DNA of 64,000 nt, taken from the NCBI GenBank assembly GCA_963830885.1, contig CAWHOA010000008.1, positions 1 to 64,000 of the forward strand, in the 5' to 3' direction. Both the position numbers and the translations under genes were made by a program. This DNA is from JAIBJN01 sp963830885 (GTDB taxonomy: Bacteria > Actinomycetota > Thermoleophilia > Gaiellales > Gaiellaceae). This document shows, piece by piece, positions 7,727 to 16,409 of the stretch; within the stretch, counting starts at the first letter, position 1; the number at the start of each line of letters is the position of its first letter. The notes under the pieces are model-generated. The model was not told the origin of the DNA. It worked only from the letters and a program-made list of their open reading frames with translations, and ran no database searches.

Positions 7727-8373
7727 CTACCTGACGTAGACGGGGACGTCGCCGGTCGCGCGGCTCGCGAGGGCGGCCCTCACCTCGCCGGCCCGGGCCT
7801 GCGCGATCACGCCGCCGCCCGGCTCCACCTCGGCCTGGATGCCCTCGCCCGCGAGGAGGCGGACGAGCTCGGCCGGCGGGCCCTGGGCGAACTGGACGAA
7901 GGTCGTCCCCTCCGGAGGCGTCACCATCGGCGCAGCCTCCGATGCCGCCCGGTCGTTGCTTCGAGCCCGCCTTCGTCTCGGGCGGTTTCCTCGGCGGCCG
8001 CCGGGGAGGCGCTGTCGCTGTCGTCCCCGCCGCCGAGCTGCGGCGTTCCGCTGACGACGAAGACGACGGCCAGCGCCGCCGCCGCTGCGACCGGCACCGC
8101 GACCACGAAGGCCCGCTTCACGGGCCGGAAGCGCCGCCATGGATCCAGCCGCTCCGGCAGGGCGGCGAAGATCTCGTCGCGCCGCTCCTCAGCGAGCTCG
8201 AGCGACGGAGCCGAGCGGAGGGCCTCCCTGCCCGCCTCGAGCCTCCGGACCTGCTCCGTGCACGTTCGGCAGGCGACCAGGTGCTCGGCGACGTCGCGGC
8301 GGGCGCCGGCGCCGAGGTCCTCCTCGACGAAGGAGAGCAGCTCGAGCTGGTTGGGATGCTTCTCGGCCATCAT
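7727..8373 (-). pseudogene. Membrane-bound zinc-type anti-sigma factor, frameshift in linker
   Basis: ATG at 8373 overlaps the stop of the sigma-factor gene. The N-terminus carries a ZAS zinc motif (AEHLVACRTC), followed by one membrane span (about residues 90-110, FVVAVPVAAAAALAVVFVV). A one-base slip near 7955 is needed to continue into a well-formed C-terminal domain (EGTTFVQFAQGPPAELVRLL to DVPVYVR, stop at 7727); without it the protein would stop at 150 residues, 7921. Such pairs hold the ECF sigma factor at the membrane until a signal. The C-terminal domain is probably the extracytoplasmic sensor. Both the short and corrected forms are possible. Confidence 0.65.
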
Positions 8374-8909
8374 TCGTTCGACTCCGCTCCCTCTGCGTGT
8401 GTTCCCAGCCGCTCCGCCAGCTCGCTGCGCCCGCGGAAGATGCGCGACTTCACCGTACCCTCGGGCACCCCGGTCATCTCGGCGATCTCGGCGTAGGAGC
8501 AGCCGAGGACGTCGTAGAGGACGACGGCGACGCGATAGCTCTCGTCGAGCCCGTTCAGCGCGCGTTGGAGCTCACCCGAGAGCTCCTGCTCGGCGAAGCG
8601 GTCGCGCGGGTCGACGGGGTCGGGCGGCTCCTCGACGAGCCGGTCGCGCCGTTTTGTGCGGACGTCGTGCGCCGCATTGACCACGATGCGGTAGAGCCAC
8701 GTGGAGAAGCGTGCGTCGCCGCGGAACTTCGGCAGCGCGAGCCAGGCGCGGACGAGGGCGTCCTGCACCGCGTCGGCGGCGTCCTCGCGGGAGCCCAGCA
8801 CGCGCGCGGCGAGCGTGTACATGCGCGCCTCGTGCGCCCGCACGAGCTGCTCGAACGCATACCGCTCGCCCTGCTGGGCGCGGCGGACGAGAGCGGCGTC
8901 GGGTTCCAT
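8370..8909 (-). CDS. ECF-family RNA polymerase sigma factor
   Basis: The 179-residue protein has sigma region 2 (EDAADAVQDALVRAWL, then ARFSTWLYRIVVNAAHD) and region 4 with an HTH (YAEIAEMTGVPEGTVKSR). It is the SigE/RpoE-like extracytoplasmic-function type. I chose the ATG at 8909 (MEPDAALVRRAQ); an in-frame ATG at 8927 is an alternative. The next gene, overlapping by 4 nt, is its anti-sigma factor, so the two form a regulatory unit. The divergent neighbour is the GCS2 ligase, with 74 nt between. The signal and regulon cannot be read from here. Confidence 0.9.
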   Translation of the reverse strand: MEPDAALVRRAQQGERYAFEQLVRAHEARMYTLAARVLGSREDAADAVQDALVRAWLALPKFRGDARFSTWLYRIVVNAAHDVRTKRRDRLVEEPPDPVDPRDRFAEQELSGELQRALNGLDESYRVAVVLYDVLGCSYAEIAEMTGVPEGTVKSRIFRGRSELAERLGTHAEGAESNE

Positions 8910-8970
8910 CCCGCTGAAGGTTCTCATCCGGCGCGGCTGCCCGGCGGCCAATCGTTCGCTTCCGCTTTGA

Positions 8971-8976
8971 TACCTT
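8971..8976 (+). promoter_or_regulatory. -10 element of a leaderless promoter for the GCS2 gene
   Basis: TACCTT (TANNNT) ends 7 nt before the GTG at 8984, so transcription should start at or next to the start codon. Confidence 0.5.
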
Positions 8977-8983
8977 CGCGCCC

Positions 8984-10135
8984 GTGGGCGACGCCCAGAA
9001 GCTGACTCCCGAGGAGCAGATCACGAGCGCACGCGAGAGCTTCGACTCCGGCCGCGACTTCACGGTGGCGGTCGAGGAGGAGTTCGCGATCCTCGATTCG
9101 TCTTCGCTCGAGCTCGTGAACCGCTTCGAGGAGCTGCAAGCCGGCGCCGAGGGAACGCCGCTCGCCGAGCACCTCGTGGGCGAGTTGATTGCGTCCGAGA
9201 TCGAGATCCGCACCGGCAAGTGCGAGACGTTCGCCGAAGCAGCCGCCGCGATGGCCGAACGGCGGCGCCAGCTCCTCGAGCTCGCCGGGCGCTTCGACGT
9301 CCTGCTCGGTGCGACGGGGACGCATCCGTGGAGCCGCTGGCAGGACCAGCGCATCATCGACACGCCGCACTACCGCCGCAACGACGAGATCCTCCGCTAC
9401 GTCGTCTGGCGCAACAACAGCTTCGGGCTGCACGTCCACATGGGTGTTCGCACCGCCGACCGCGCGGTGCGCGTCGTCGACGGGCTGCGCACGTACCTGC
9501 CGCACCTGCTCGCCTACTCCGGCAGCTCTCCGTTCGTCGAGGGCGTCAACACCTACCTCCACTCGGCGCGCACGGAGATCTTCACGCGGATGTTCCCGCG
9601 CTGCGGGATTCCGGATGCGTTCGGAAGCTGGCATGCCTACGAGGACTACGTCCGCTTCCTCTACGGCACAGGCTCGATCACGGAGCACACCCAGATCTGG
9701 TGGAGCGCGCGCCCGCACCTCGCGTTCCCCACCGTCGAGATCCGGATCTGCGACGGCCAGCCCGAGCTCGGGGAGGCCCAGGCGCTCGCCGCGTTGATGT
9801 ACGCGCTCGCCGCGCGCATCCTGCGTGCCGTCGACGAGGGCGAGCCGCTCCCGGAGCATCCGCACCGGCTCCTGGAGGAGAACCTGTGGCGCGCAATCCG
9901 CCACGGGCTCTCGGGTGAGCTGATCGACCTCGACACCGGCGACGTGCGCCCCGCGCGAGCCGAGCTCGAACGGCTGATCGAGTGGACGCTGCCCGTGGCC
10001 GAGGAGCTCGGGGCCGCGTCCTTCCTGAACGTCCCCGCCCTGAGCGTCTCCGAGCGCCAGATGGCCCGCTACGAGGCCGGGGAGACCCTCGCCGAGATCT
10101 ACGCACAGGAAGCCTTGGCTCCCGTGCATGTCTGA
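8984..10135 (+). CDS. Carboxylate-amine ligase, GCS2 family (glutamate-cysteine ligase-like)
   Basis: The 383-residue product belongs to the GCS2/YbdK group of ATP-grasp-like gamma-glutamyl ligases. It shows the family's EEEFAILD near residue 31, HVHMGV (about 150), and HLAFPTVEIRICDGQP. These enzymes join glutamate to cysteine or another amine; in actinobacteria they can feed ergothioneine or glutathione-like thiols. The GTG at 8984 is 7 nt after a TACCTT box and has no Shine-Dalgarno, consistent with leaderless expression. It overlaps the DUF1844 gene by 8 nt, and MTA phosphorylase follows, so three genes are co-transcribed. The precise acceptor amine is not determined. Confidence 0.85.
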   Translation: MGDAQKLTPEEQITSARESFDSGRDFTVAVEEEFAILDSSSLELVNRFEELQAGAEGTPLAEHLVGELIASEIEIRTGKCETFAEAAAAMAERRRQLLELAGRFDVLLGATGTHPWSRWQDQRIIDTPHYRRNDEILRYVVWRNNSFGLHVHMGVRTADRAVRVVDGLRTYLPHLLAYSGSSPFVEGVNTYLHSARTEIFTRMFPRCGIPDAFGSWHAYEDYVRFLYGTGSITEHTQIWWSARPHLAFPTVEIRICDGQPELGEAQALAALMYALAARILRAVDEGEPLPEHPHRLLEENLWRAIRHGLSGELIDLDTGDVRPARAELERLIEWTLPVAEELGAASFLNVPALSVSERQMARYEAGETLAEIYAQEALAPVHV

Positions 10136-10460
10136 GCTCGGTCCCGAGGAGAAGCTGGAGCAGGAGGCGGTCGCCCGCGAGCTGGCCGAGGAGCTGCGCA
10201 AGCTCCGCGTCGAGGACGTGCTCGTGAACACGCTCGTCCACGTCTCCTCGATCGGCTACCGGCGGCTCGGCCTTACGGAGGACTCGGCGGCCGAGCGCGA
10301 TCTTCCGCAGACCGCGCTCGCCATCGAGACGTTGCGGGCGCTCATCCCCGTGCTGGAGGACTTCCTCCCGCGGGAGCTCGTCGCCAGCTTCGAGGAGCAG
10401 GTCGCCAACCTCCAGCTCGCCTACGCCAAGGCGGCGAAGGAGACGGGTGCCGATGGCTGA
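10128..10460 (+). CDS. DUF1844-like protein
   Basis: The 110-residue soluble helical protein contains VEDVLVNTLVHVSSIGYRRL and RDLPQTALAIETLRALIP, the pattern of DUF1844, in which a short helix pair is followed by D-x-x-x-A-x-x-x-I-D/E. Function of the family is unknown. It overlaps both neighbours (8 nt with the GCS2 ligase, 8 nt with the phosphorylase), so translation is probably coupled. Its constant position next to a nucleoside phosphorylase may be more informative than its sequence. Confidence 0.7.
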   Translation: MSELGPEEKLEQEAVARELAEELRKLRVEDVLVNTLVHVSSIGYRRLGLTEDSAAERDLPQTALAIETLRALIPVLEDFLPRELVASFEEQVANLQLAYAKAAKETGADG

Positions 10461-11238
10461 GGTCGGCGTGTTCGGCGGCTCCGGGTTCTATTCGTTCCTG
10501 GAGGACGTCGAGGAGGTCGAGGTCGACACTCCCTACGGGAAGCCGTCGGCGCCCTTCACGATCGGCGAGGTAGGGGGCCGCAGGGTCGCGTTCCTGCCGC
10601 GCCACGGCCTGAAGCACGAGCTGCCGCCGCACGCGATCCCGTACCGCGCGAACGTCTGGGCGATGCGCGAGCTGGGCGTACGGAGGATCATCGGCCCGAA
10701 CGCCTCCGGCGCGCTCAGGGCCGAGCTCGAGCTGGGCGAGTTCGTCATCTGCGACCAGTTCGTCGACCGGACGAGCGGCCGCGCGGACACGTTCTACGAC
10801 GGGCCCGAGACGACCCACGTCTCCGCCGCCGACCCGTACTGCCCCGACCTGCGGACGCTCCTGGTCGAGACGGCGGTCGAGCTCGGCATCAAGGCGCGCG
10901 ACGGCGGGACCGTGGTCGTCATCCAGGGCCCGCGCTTCTCCACCCGCGCCGAGTCCAGGTGGTTCCAGGACGCCGGCTGGGACACGATCAACATGACCGC
11001 TTACCCCGAGGGCTATCTCGCGCGCGAGCTCGAGCTCTGCTACGCCAACATCTCGATGGTCACCGACCACGACGTCGGCGTCGAGGGCGCGCCGCCGGTC
11101 TCCCACGAGCAGGTCGTCACCGTCTTCAACGAGAACAACGAGCGCCTGCGGGAGCTCCTCTTCGCCGTGATCCCGAGGATCCCGCCCCAGCCGGAGGAGC
11201 ATCTCTGCGCGACGGCGCTCCGCGGCGCCCGCTTCTAG
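10453..11238 (+). CDS. mtnP: S-methyl-5'-thioadenosine phosphorylase
   Basis: The 261-residue protein is a PNP/MTAP-family phosphorylase. It has the phosphate-binding start GVFGGSGFYS, the RHG loop FLPRHGLKHELPPH, and the substrate signature NMTAYPEGYLARE, then TDHDVG. It splits methylthioadenosine from polyamine synthesis and SAM reactions into adenine and methylthioribose-1-phosphate. ATG at 10453 was preferred over GTG at 10447. It is the last gene of the three-gene operon. A 6-oxopurine preference cannot be excluded, but NMT and the D in TDHDVG favour adenine-type substrates. Confidence 0.9.
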   Translation: MAEVGVFGGSGFYSFLEDVEEVEVDTPYGKPSAPFTIGEVGGRRVAFLPRHGLKHELPPHAIPYRANVWAMRELGVRRIIGPNASGALRAELELGEFVICDQFVDRTSGRADTFYDGPETTHVSAADPYCPDLRTLLVETAVELGIKARDGGTVVVIQGPRFSTRAESRWFQDAGWDTINMTAYPEGYLARELELCYANISMVTDHDVGVEGAPPVSHEQVVTVFNENNERLRELLFAVIPRIPPQPEEHLCATALRGARF

Positions 11239-11387
11239 CGCCGTCGCAGGCATTGTCTGGGCCGGCGCGCTCCCGTGCCGAGCTCGCAGGCCGGTTCCGG
11301 AAACGCCTCGCAAACTCTGGGGATTTCCACATTTCCGCGCCTCCGGCGGCGGCATAGCGTCGAGGCAATCGACCGAAGGAGGCGGAC

Positions 11388-11849
11388 ATGAGAAGGATCG
11401 CAATCGTTGCCGCGATGCTCGCGGCGGTCGCGGTCGCCGGCGGCGCGCTCGCGACGCCCGGCGGCGGCATCACCGACGTCGTCAGCTTCGTGCAGGGACG
11501 GACGACACACGGGATCCACGCGAAGGCGGATGGCGTCAAGCTGAGGACGAGGGGCCCGGTGGACGTGTTCTTCCAGACGGGCACGTTTCAGCCCGGCGGC
11601 ACCTCGGGGTGGCACTCACACAGCGGCCTCGTTCTGATCGCGGTCAAGTCGGGCGAGCTGACCCGCTACGGCGACGACTGCCGGGCCGAGTCGTTCGGCG
11701 CGGGGGAGACGTTCGTCGAGCATGGTGACCATTCGGTGCTCGTGCGGAACGAGGGGGCCGAGCCGGCGGTCATCTACTCCGTCTACGTGCTTCCGGACGC
11801 GAGCCTGCGGCGCATCGACGAGCCGAACCCGGGTTGCCCCGTGCAATGA
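11388..11849 (+). CDS. Secreted cupin-domain protein
   Basis: The 153-residue protein has a signal peptide (MRRIAIVAAMLAAVAVAGG, cleavage near ALA) followed by a single cupin fold. The metal-site motif G-x-x-S-x-W-H-x-H is seen as GGTSGWHSHSG, and the second motif as FVEHGDHSVLV. A TAGCGT box at 11355-11360 and GGAGG before the ATG give a conventional leadered start. It stands alone and ends before a strong hairpin. The substrate is unknown. Confidence 0.75.
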   Translation: MRRIAIVAAMLAAVAVAGGALATPGGGITDVVSFVQGRTTHGIHAKADGVKLRTRGPVDVFFQTGTFQPGGTSGWHSHSGLVLIAVKSGELTRYGDDCRAESFGAGETFVEHGDHSVLVRNEGAEPAVIYSVYVLPDASLRRIDEPNPGCPVQ

Positions 11850-11963
11850 CGGTCGGCAACGGCGGAGGGGGCGGCATGCGACAGCCGCTCCCTCTCCCCG
11901 CGGAGCCGATGAGCGCGTCCCGACGGCGTCGGCTGCGGCTCTACCGGCCGGTGTGATAAAAAT

Positions 11964-11989
11964 CGGCCCGGCCGTTTCGGGCCGGGCCG
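11964..11989 (+). terminator. GC-rich hairpin after the cupin gene
   Basis: CGGCCCGGCC pairs with GGCCGGGCCG around a 6-nt loop. An A-run just 5' of the stem gives a T-run on the other strand, so it may work in both directions. Confidence 0.6.
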
Positions 11990-12037
11990 GGGGAACGCAG
12001 AAGCCGGCCCAGCGCAGCGGCCTCTTTCGTTGCAGCC

Positions 12038-14081
12038 GTGACCGACTTCTTCCAGAACCACACCGTCCTGTTCGCGCTCCTGTGCGCGCTCTTCGGGATC
12101 GCCGTCGGGCTCTACCTGACCTGGTGGATCCTCAAGCAGCCCGCGGGGTCCGAGCGCATGCGCGAGATCGCGAAGCGCGGTTCAGGAGGGAGCGGCGGCC
12201 TACCTGCGCCGCCAGTACATGACGATCGGCCTCGTCGCGATCGTCCCGTTCTTCCTCATCGGCTTCTACAACCAGCTCGGCTGGGGCACGGCTTTCGGCT
12301 TCCTCGTCGGCGCGGTCTTCTCGGCCGCGGCCGGCTTCATCGGCATGAACGTGGCCGTGCGCGCGAACGTGCGAACCGCGGAAGCGGCGAAGCGGGGCCT
12401 CACGCCGGCGCTCAACGTCGCGTTCCGTGCGGGCTCCGTCACGGGCCTGCTCGTCGTCGGCCTCGGCCTCTTCGGCGTCGCCGGCTACTACGGCGTGCTC
12501 ACGAGCTGGTTCGACATCTCGCAGGACGACGCCATCGACGACCTGATCGGTCTTGCCTTCGGCGGCTCGCTGATCTCGGTCTTCGCCCGGCTCGGCGGCG
12601 GCATCTACACGAAGGCCGCCGACGTCGGCGCCGACCTCGTCGGCAAGATCGAGGCCGGCATCCCCGAGGACGACCCGCGCAACCCGGCAGTCATCGCCGA
12701 CAACGTGGGCGACAACGTCGGCGACTGCGCCGGCATGGCGGCGGACCTGTTCGAGACCTACGCGGTCACCGCCGTCGCGGTCATGCTCCTCGGAACGGCC
12801 TTCCCGGCCGGCGGGCTGCCGCTCTTCCCGCTCGCCATCGGCGGCGTCTCCATCATCGCCTCGGTGATCGGGATCTGGTTCGCGCGCGTCGGCCGCGGCG
12901 GCTCGATCATGAACGCGCTCTACAAGTCGGTCGCGGTCGCGACGATCCTGTCCGCCATCGGCTTCATCCCGGTGACGCTCGCCTTCGACGACGGCGCCTT
13001 CACCTTCGGCGAGCTGTACGTCGCCTCGATCATCGGCCTGATCATCACCTTCGCGCTCGTCGCGATCACCGAGTACTACACGGGGACGCGCTGGGGGCCT
13101 GTGAAGTCGATCGCCCGCTCGTCGCAGACCGGCCACGCGACGAACATCATCGAGGGCCTTGCCGTCGGGATGCAGGCGACGGCGCTCCCGGTGATCGTGA
13201 TCGCAATTGGCATCGTCGCTGCCTATGAGGTCACTGACAGTCTCTACGGCATCGGCGTCGCCGTCATGGCGCAGCTCTCCATGACCGGCCTGATCGTCGC
13301 GCTCGACGCCTACGGCCCCGTCACCGACAACGCGGGCGGCATCGCCGAGATGGCCGACCTGGACGAGTCCGTGCGCGGCATCACCGACCCGCTCGACGCG
13401 GTCGGCAACACGACGAAGGCCGTGACGAAGGGCTACGCGATCGGCTCGGCCGGCCTCGCGGCGCTGATCCTCTTCGACGAGTACGCCCGCGGCCTGTCCG
13501 AGGAGGACGTGACGAGCGTCTTCGCGCTCAACGACCCGTGGGTGATCGCCGGCCTCTTCATCGGCGGCCTGATGCCGTTCCTGTTCGCCTCGCTGGCCAT
13601 GCAGGCGGTCGGGCGCGTGGGCGGGCTCGTCGTCGATGAGGTGCGGCGCCAGTTCCGCGAGATCCCCGGGATCCTCGAGGGCACGGGACGGCCGGACTAC
13701 ACCCGCGCCGTCGACATCGTCACCAACTCGGCGATCAAGAAGATGCTCCTGCCTGCGCTCATCCCCGTCGTCATCCCGATCGTCATCGGGATCATCAGCC
13801 CGGAGGCCCTCGGCGGCCTTCTGATCGGCACGATCGTGACCGGCATCTTCCTCGCCATCGCCATGACCTCCGGCGGCGGCGCCTGGGACAACGCGAAGAA
13901 GCTGATCGAGGACGGCGCCTACGGCGGCAAGGGCTCCCAGGCCCACGCCGCGGCCGTCACGGGCGACACCGTCGGCGATCCCTACAAGGACACCGCCGGC
14001 CCGGCGATCAACCCGATGATCAAGATCGCCAATATCGTCGCCATCCTGATCATCCCGATCATCGCCTCGATCCACGGCTAG
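12038..14081 (+). CDS. hppA: Membrane-embedded proton pyrophosphatase, K+-independent type, with an N-terminal frameshift
   Basis: This is a multi-span V-type pyrophosphatase that hydrolyses PPi to pump protons. The catalytic loops are visible (DVGADLVGKIEAGIPEDDPR, then NVGDNVGDCAGMAADLFE, and near the end GDTVGDPYKDTAGPA). GNTTKAVTKGYAIG, with Lys at the K+-site position, marks the K+-independent class. The GTG at 12038 starts the proper N-terminus (first span LFALLCALFGIAVGLYLTWW), but frame is lost near 12178. Correct reading resumes as VQEGAAAYLRRQY and joins the main frame that runs to 14081. One extra base is the simplest cause. Since the rest is perfectly conserved, a sequencing error is more likely than loss of function. 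Confidence 0.9.
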
Positions 14082-14152
14082 GAGGGATTGGCGAGGTTTC
14101 CCTCGTCGCCGGCGCGTCCCGGCGGCACCGGCGCTACCTCGCCGACCCCTCC
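14081..14152. terminator. Long bidirectional hairpin between convergent genes
   Basis: 14081-14097 pairs with 14136-14152 at 15 of 17 positions, with a smaller GC-rich hairpin in the loop. It lies between the ends of the pyrophosphatase and the HAD-like gene and can serve both strands. Confidence 0.6.
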
Positions 14153-14172
14153 TGGGCCGTGGTCTTCGCGTC

Positions 14173-14877
14173 CTAGGCCGAGCGGCGGCGCCGCACCTGC
14201 GGCCCCTGGGAGCCGAGCGCGGCGTAGGCGAGCGCCTGCAGCGACTCGTTGAGGCTCCCGAGCTCTGCGACGATCCGTTGGAGCTGGTCGTTCGTGTCGA
14301 GCCGGCGGTTGAGGGCATGCACCTCGTCGCAGAGCCGGTCGAGCCGCTCGAGAATCGCGTCGAGCTGCCGGTCGTCGAGGTGCTGGCGGTCAGGTCGGCA
14401 TCGGAGCTGATCGTAATCAGCTCGGCGAGGCGTCGCTCCGGCGACCTCCGCCTCGCCGCCCAGCTCTGCGATCAGGGAGTCCCTGGCACCCGCCCCGGTC
14501 GCCACCGCCTCCACCCGCCGCTCGGCTCCCAGGTGGGCCAGCGCGATCCGCGCCAGCGGCTCCGGAGCGTCGGTGTAGACGCCGATTCGGACGCCGCCTG
14601 CGGCAAGGGCCCGCAGCGCCGCGCTCGCCTCGGCGCTCGGGCGGAGGTACACGGGAGCGTGATCCTCGGCGAAGCGCTCGAGGGCGCCGCGCCAGTCGCC
14701 GACGCCCGCCTCGGCCCAGCGGTCGAGCTCGACCGCGGCGGCGGCGCGGTCATCCGGGAGCGCGTCCGGGTCGAGCGGCGAGATGGCGGCGAACCGCCGC
14801 GCCGCGTCCGTGAGGAAGTCCCGCCAGAGCAGGTGCGTATCGCCGAGGGCGTCGAGGTCGACGGCGACGGCCTTCAC
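14173..14877 (-). CDS. HAD-superfamily hydrolase-like protein with C-terminal coiled coil
   Basis: The 234-residue product starts KAVAVDLDALGDTHLLWRD, an altered HAD motif I (DLDAL instead of DxDxT), and has IGVYTDAPEPLARIAL resembling motif II. The C-terminal 80 residues form a likely coiled coil (LDAILERLDRLCDEVHAL). The usual acidic motif IV is not obvious, so catalytic activity is doubtful. The GTG at 14877 overlaps the VanZ stop by 4 nt, so the two genes are coupled on the minus strand. It is typical of Thermoleophilia-type hypothetical proteins, but I know no function for it. Confidence 0.6.
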   Translation of the reverse strand: MKAVAVDLDALGDTHLLWRDFLTDAARRFAAISPLDPDALPDDRAAAAVELDRWAEAGVGDWRGALERFAEDHAPVYLRPSAEASAALRALAAGGVRIGVYTDAPEPLARIALAHLGAERRVEAVATGAGARDSLIAELGGEAEVAGATPRRADYDQLRCRPDRQHLDDRQLDAILERLDRLCDEVHALNRRLDTNDQLQRIVAELGSLNESLQALAYAALGSQGPQVRRRRSA

Positions 14878-15221
14878 GCCCGCGACGCGACCCAGCGCGA
14901 GTACAGGAGGACGCCGGCCGTGACGCCGACCGTGTCGATGAGCCAGTCGACCGGCGATCCCTGCCGTCCGGACACGAACGCCTGGTGCACCTCGTCGGTG
15001 GCGGCGTAGGCCGAGCCGAGCAGGATCGCGAGCGGCTCCCGCCGCAGCGCCCGGTAGAAGAGCGCGCCGAGCACACCGAACTCCGCAGCGTGGGCGAGCT
15101 TCCGCAGCACCAGATCCCACGTTCCGAGCCCCGTCCCGAGCCCCGGGATCGAGGAGAAGGTGAAGATCAGCGCCGCCCAGAGGACGACGGGAAGCCACAG
15201 ATTGAGCCGGGCCGCGACCAA
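14874..15221 (-). CDS. VanZ-like membrane protein
   Basis: The protein has about 115 residues and four hydrophobic segments (LWLPVVLWAALIFTFSS, FGVLGALFYRAL, then after the loop LIDTVGVTAGVLLYSRW). It carries the VanZ signature D-E-x-x-Q-x-F-x-x-G-R-x-G-S-x-x-D-W/V-x-x-D, seen as TDEVHQAFVSGRQGSPVDW. VanZ-family proteins are linked to low-level teicoplanin resistance in enterococci; here the role is unknown. The start is uncertain: TTG at 15221 lies 9 nt after TACCCT, and no ATG or GTG fits. It runs divergently from the B12 operon. Confidence 0.7.
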   Translation of the reverse strand: MVAARLNLWLPVVLWAALIFTFSSIPGLGTGLGTWDLVLRKLAHAAEFGVLGALFYRALRREPLAILLGSAYAATDEVHQAFVSGRQGSPVDWLIDTVGVTAGVLLYSRWVASRA

Positions 15222-15235
15222 CAGACCGCCAGGGT

Positions 15236-15405
15236 AGCCAAGCGGTATGCTCCCGCCCGACAAGAGGTGAGCGGCCAAGGGAAGCCGGTGCGAGTCCGGC
15301 ACGGTCCCGCCGCTGTGAGGGGAGACGCTCCTTCGCCGAGACGCCACTGGCCTGACGGCCGGGAAGGCGGCGGAGGGGGGAGCCCCGAGTCAGAAGACCT
15401 GACGC
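15236..15405 (+). ncRNA. Cobalamin riboswitch
   Basis: The conserved core is clear: AGGGAAGCCGGTGCGAGTCC at 15278-15297, CGGTCCCGCCGCTGTGA at 15302-15318, GCCACTGG at 15343-15350, the region GGGAAGGCGG, and the closing GAGTCAGAAGACCTGAC at 15387-15403. It ends about 36 nt before the btuF-like start, so adenosylcobalamin binding should switch off the downstream transport and assembly operon, probably by hiding the ribosome site. Confidence 0.93.
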
Positions 15406-15440
15406 TCGCCCGGATCGTTCCCCTCGCGGAAGGAGGAAAC

Positions 15441-16409
15441 GTGCTTCATCGTCCCCTCGCAGCCCTCGCGGCTGTCCTGGTCGCCCTCGTCCTCGCCTCG
15501 TGCGGCGGAGACGACGACGCCGCCGCCCCGCCGCCGCCTGCGCCGTCCACGTCGGCCGCGGTCGAGACGACGCCCGCTCCACCGGACTTCCCGGTCACGG
15601 TCGAGGCCGACAATGGCTCCGTGACGCTGGAGGAGCAGCCCGACGCCATCGTTTCGCTCTCGGCGACCGCCACGGAGTCGCTCTTCGCCATCGGCGCCGG
15701 CGACCAGGTGATCGCCGTCGACGACCAGTCGAACTACCCGGCCGGGGCTCCGGTGACCGATCTCTCCGGCTTCCAACCCAATGTCGAGGCGATCGCGGGC
15801 TACGAGCCGGACCTCGTCATCGCCGCCTACGATCCGGGCGGGCTCGTCGAGGGGCTGGAGACGCTCGACATCCCCGTCCTGCTCCAGGACGCAGCGCCCG
15901 ATCTCGACGCCGCCTACGAGCAGATCGAGGCGCTGGGCGAGGCGACCGGGAACGCCGAGGGCGCCGAGACCGTCGTCGAGTCGATGCGCATCGAGATCGC
16001 CGAGCTCGCCGCCTCTGCGCCGGGCGCGGCCGGAGCGACCGTCTACCACGAGCTCGGCCCCGACTTCTTCACGGCCACCTCGGACACCTTCATCGGCAGC
16101 GTCTACGAGCTCTTCGGGCTCGTGAACATCGCCGATGCTGCCGCCGACGCCGACGCCGGCGGCTACCCGCAGATCAGCGGCGAGTACATCGTCTCGGAGA
16201 GCCCCGACGTCGTCGTTCTCGCGGACACGAAGTGCTGCGAGCAGACGGCCGAGACGGTCGCCGCCCGGCCTGGCTGGGACCAGATCGAGGCGGTCGCCAA
16301 CGGCGACATCGTCGAGGCCGACGACGACATCGCGTCCCGCTGGGGGCCACGCACGGTGGTCTTCGTCGAGCTGATGGCGCAGGCCCTTCAGGGGATCGGA
16401 GGGCCGTAG
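15441..16409 (+). CDS. btuF: Cobalamin/corrinoid ABC transporter substrate-binding lipoprotein
   Basis: GTG at 15441 lies behind AAGGAGGAAAC and starts a lipoprotein signal peptide (LAALAAVLVALVLASC, lipobox LASC). The 322-residue protein is a cluster A-III binding protein: PDAIVSLSATATESLFAIGA opens the first lobe, VEAIAGYEPDLVIA follows, and the second lobe ends with TVVFVELMAQAL. Its place right after the riboswitch and its overlap with the permease gene identify the ligand as a corrinoid. It would sit on the outer face of the membrane. Confidence 0.88.
   Translation: MLHRPLAALAAVLVALVLASCGGDDDAAAPPPPAPSTSAAVETTPAPPDFPVTVEADNGSVTLEEQPDAIVSLSATATESLFAIGAGDQVIAVDDQSNYPAGAPVTDLSGFQPNVEAIAGYEPDLVIAAYDPGGLVEGLETLDIPVLLQDAAPDLDAAYEQIEALGEATGNAEGAETVVESMRIEIAELAASAPGAAGATVYHELGPDFFTATSDTFIGSVYELFGLVNIADAAADADAGGYPQISGEYIVSESPDVVVLADTKCCEQTAETVAARPGWDQIEAVANGDIVEADDDIASRWGPRTVVFVELMAQALQGIGGP

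Noticed and set aside
12132..14318. Open frame of 728 codons on the minus strand
   Set aside because: It is antisense to the pyrophosphatase; its Arg/Asp-rich composition is the usual shadow of a GC-rich gene.
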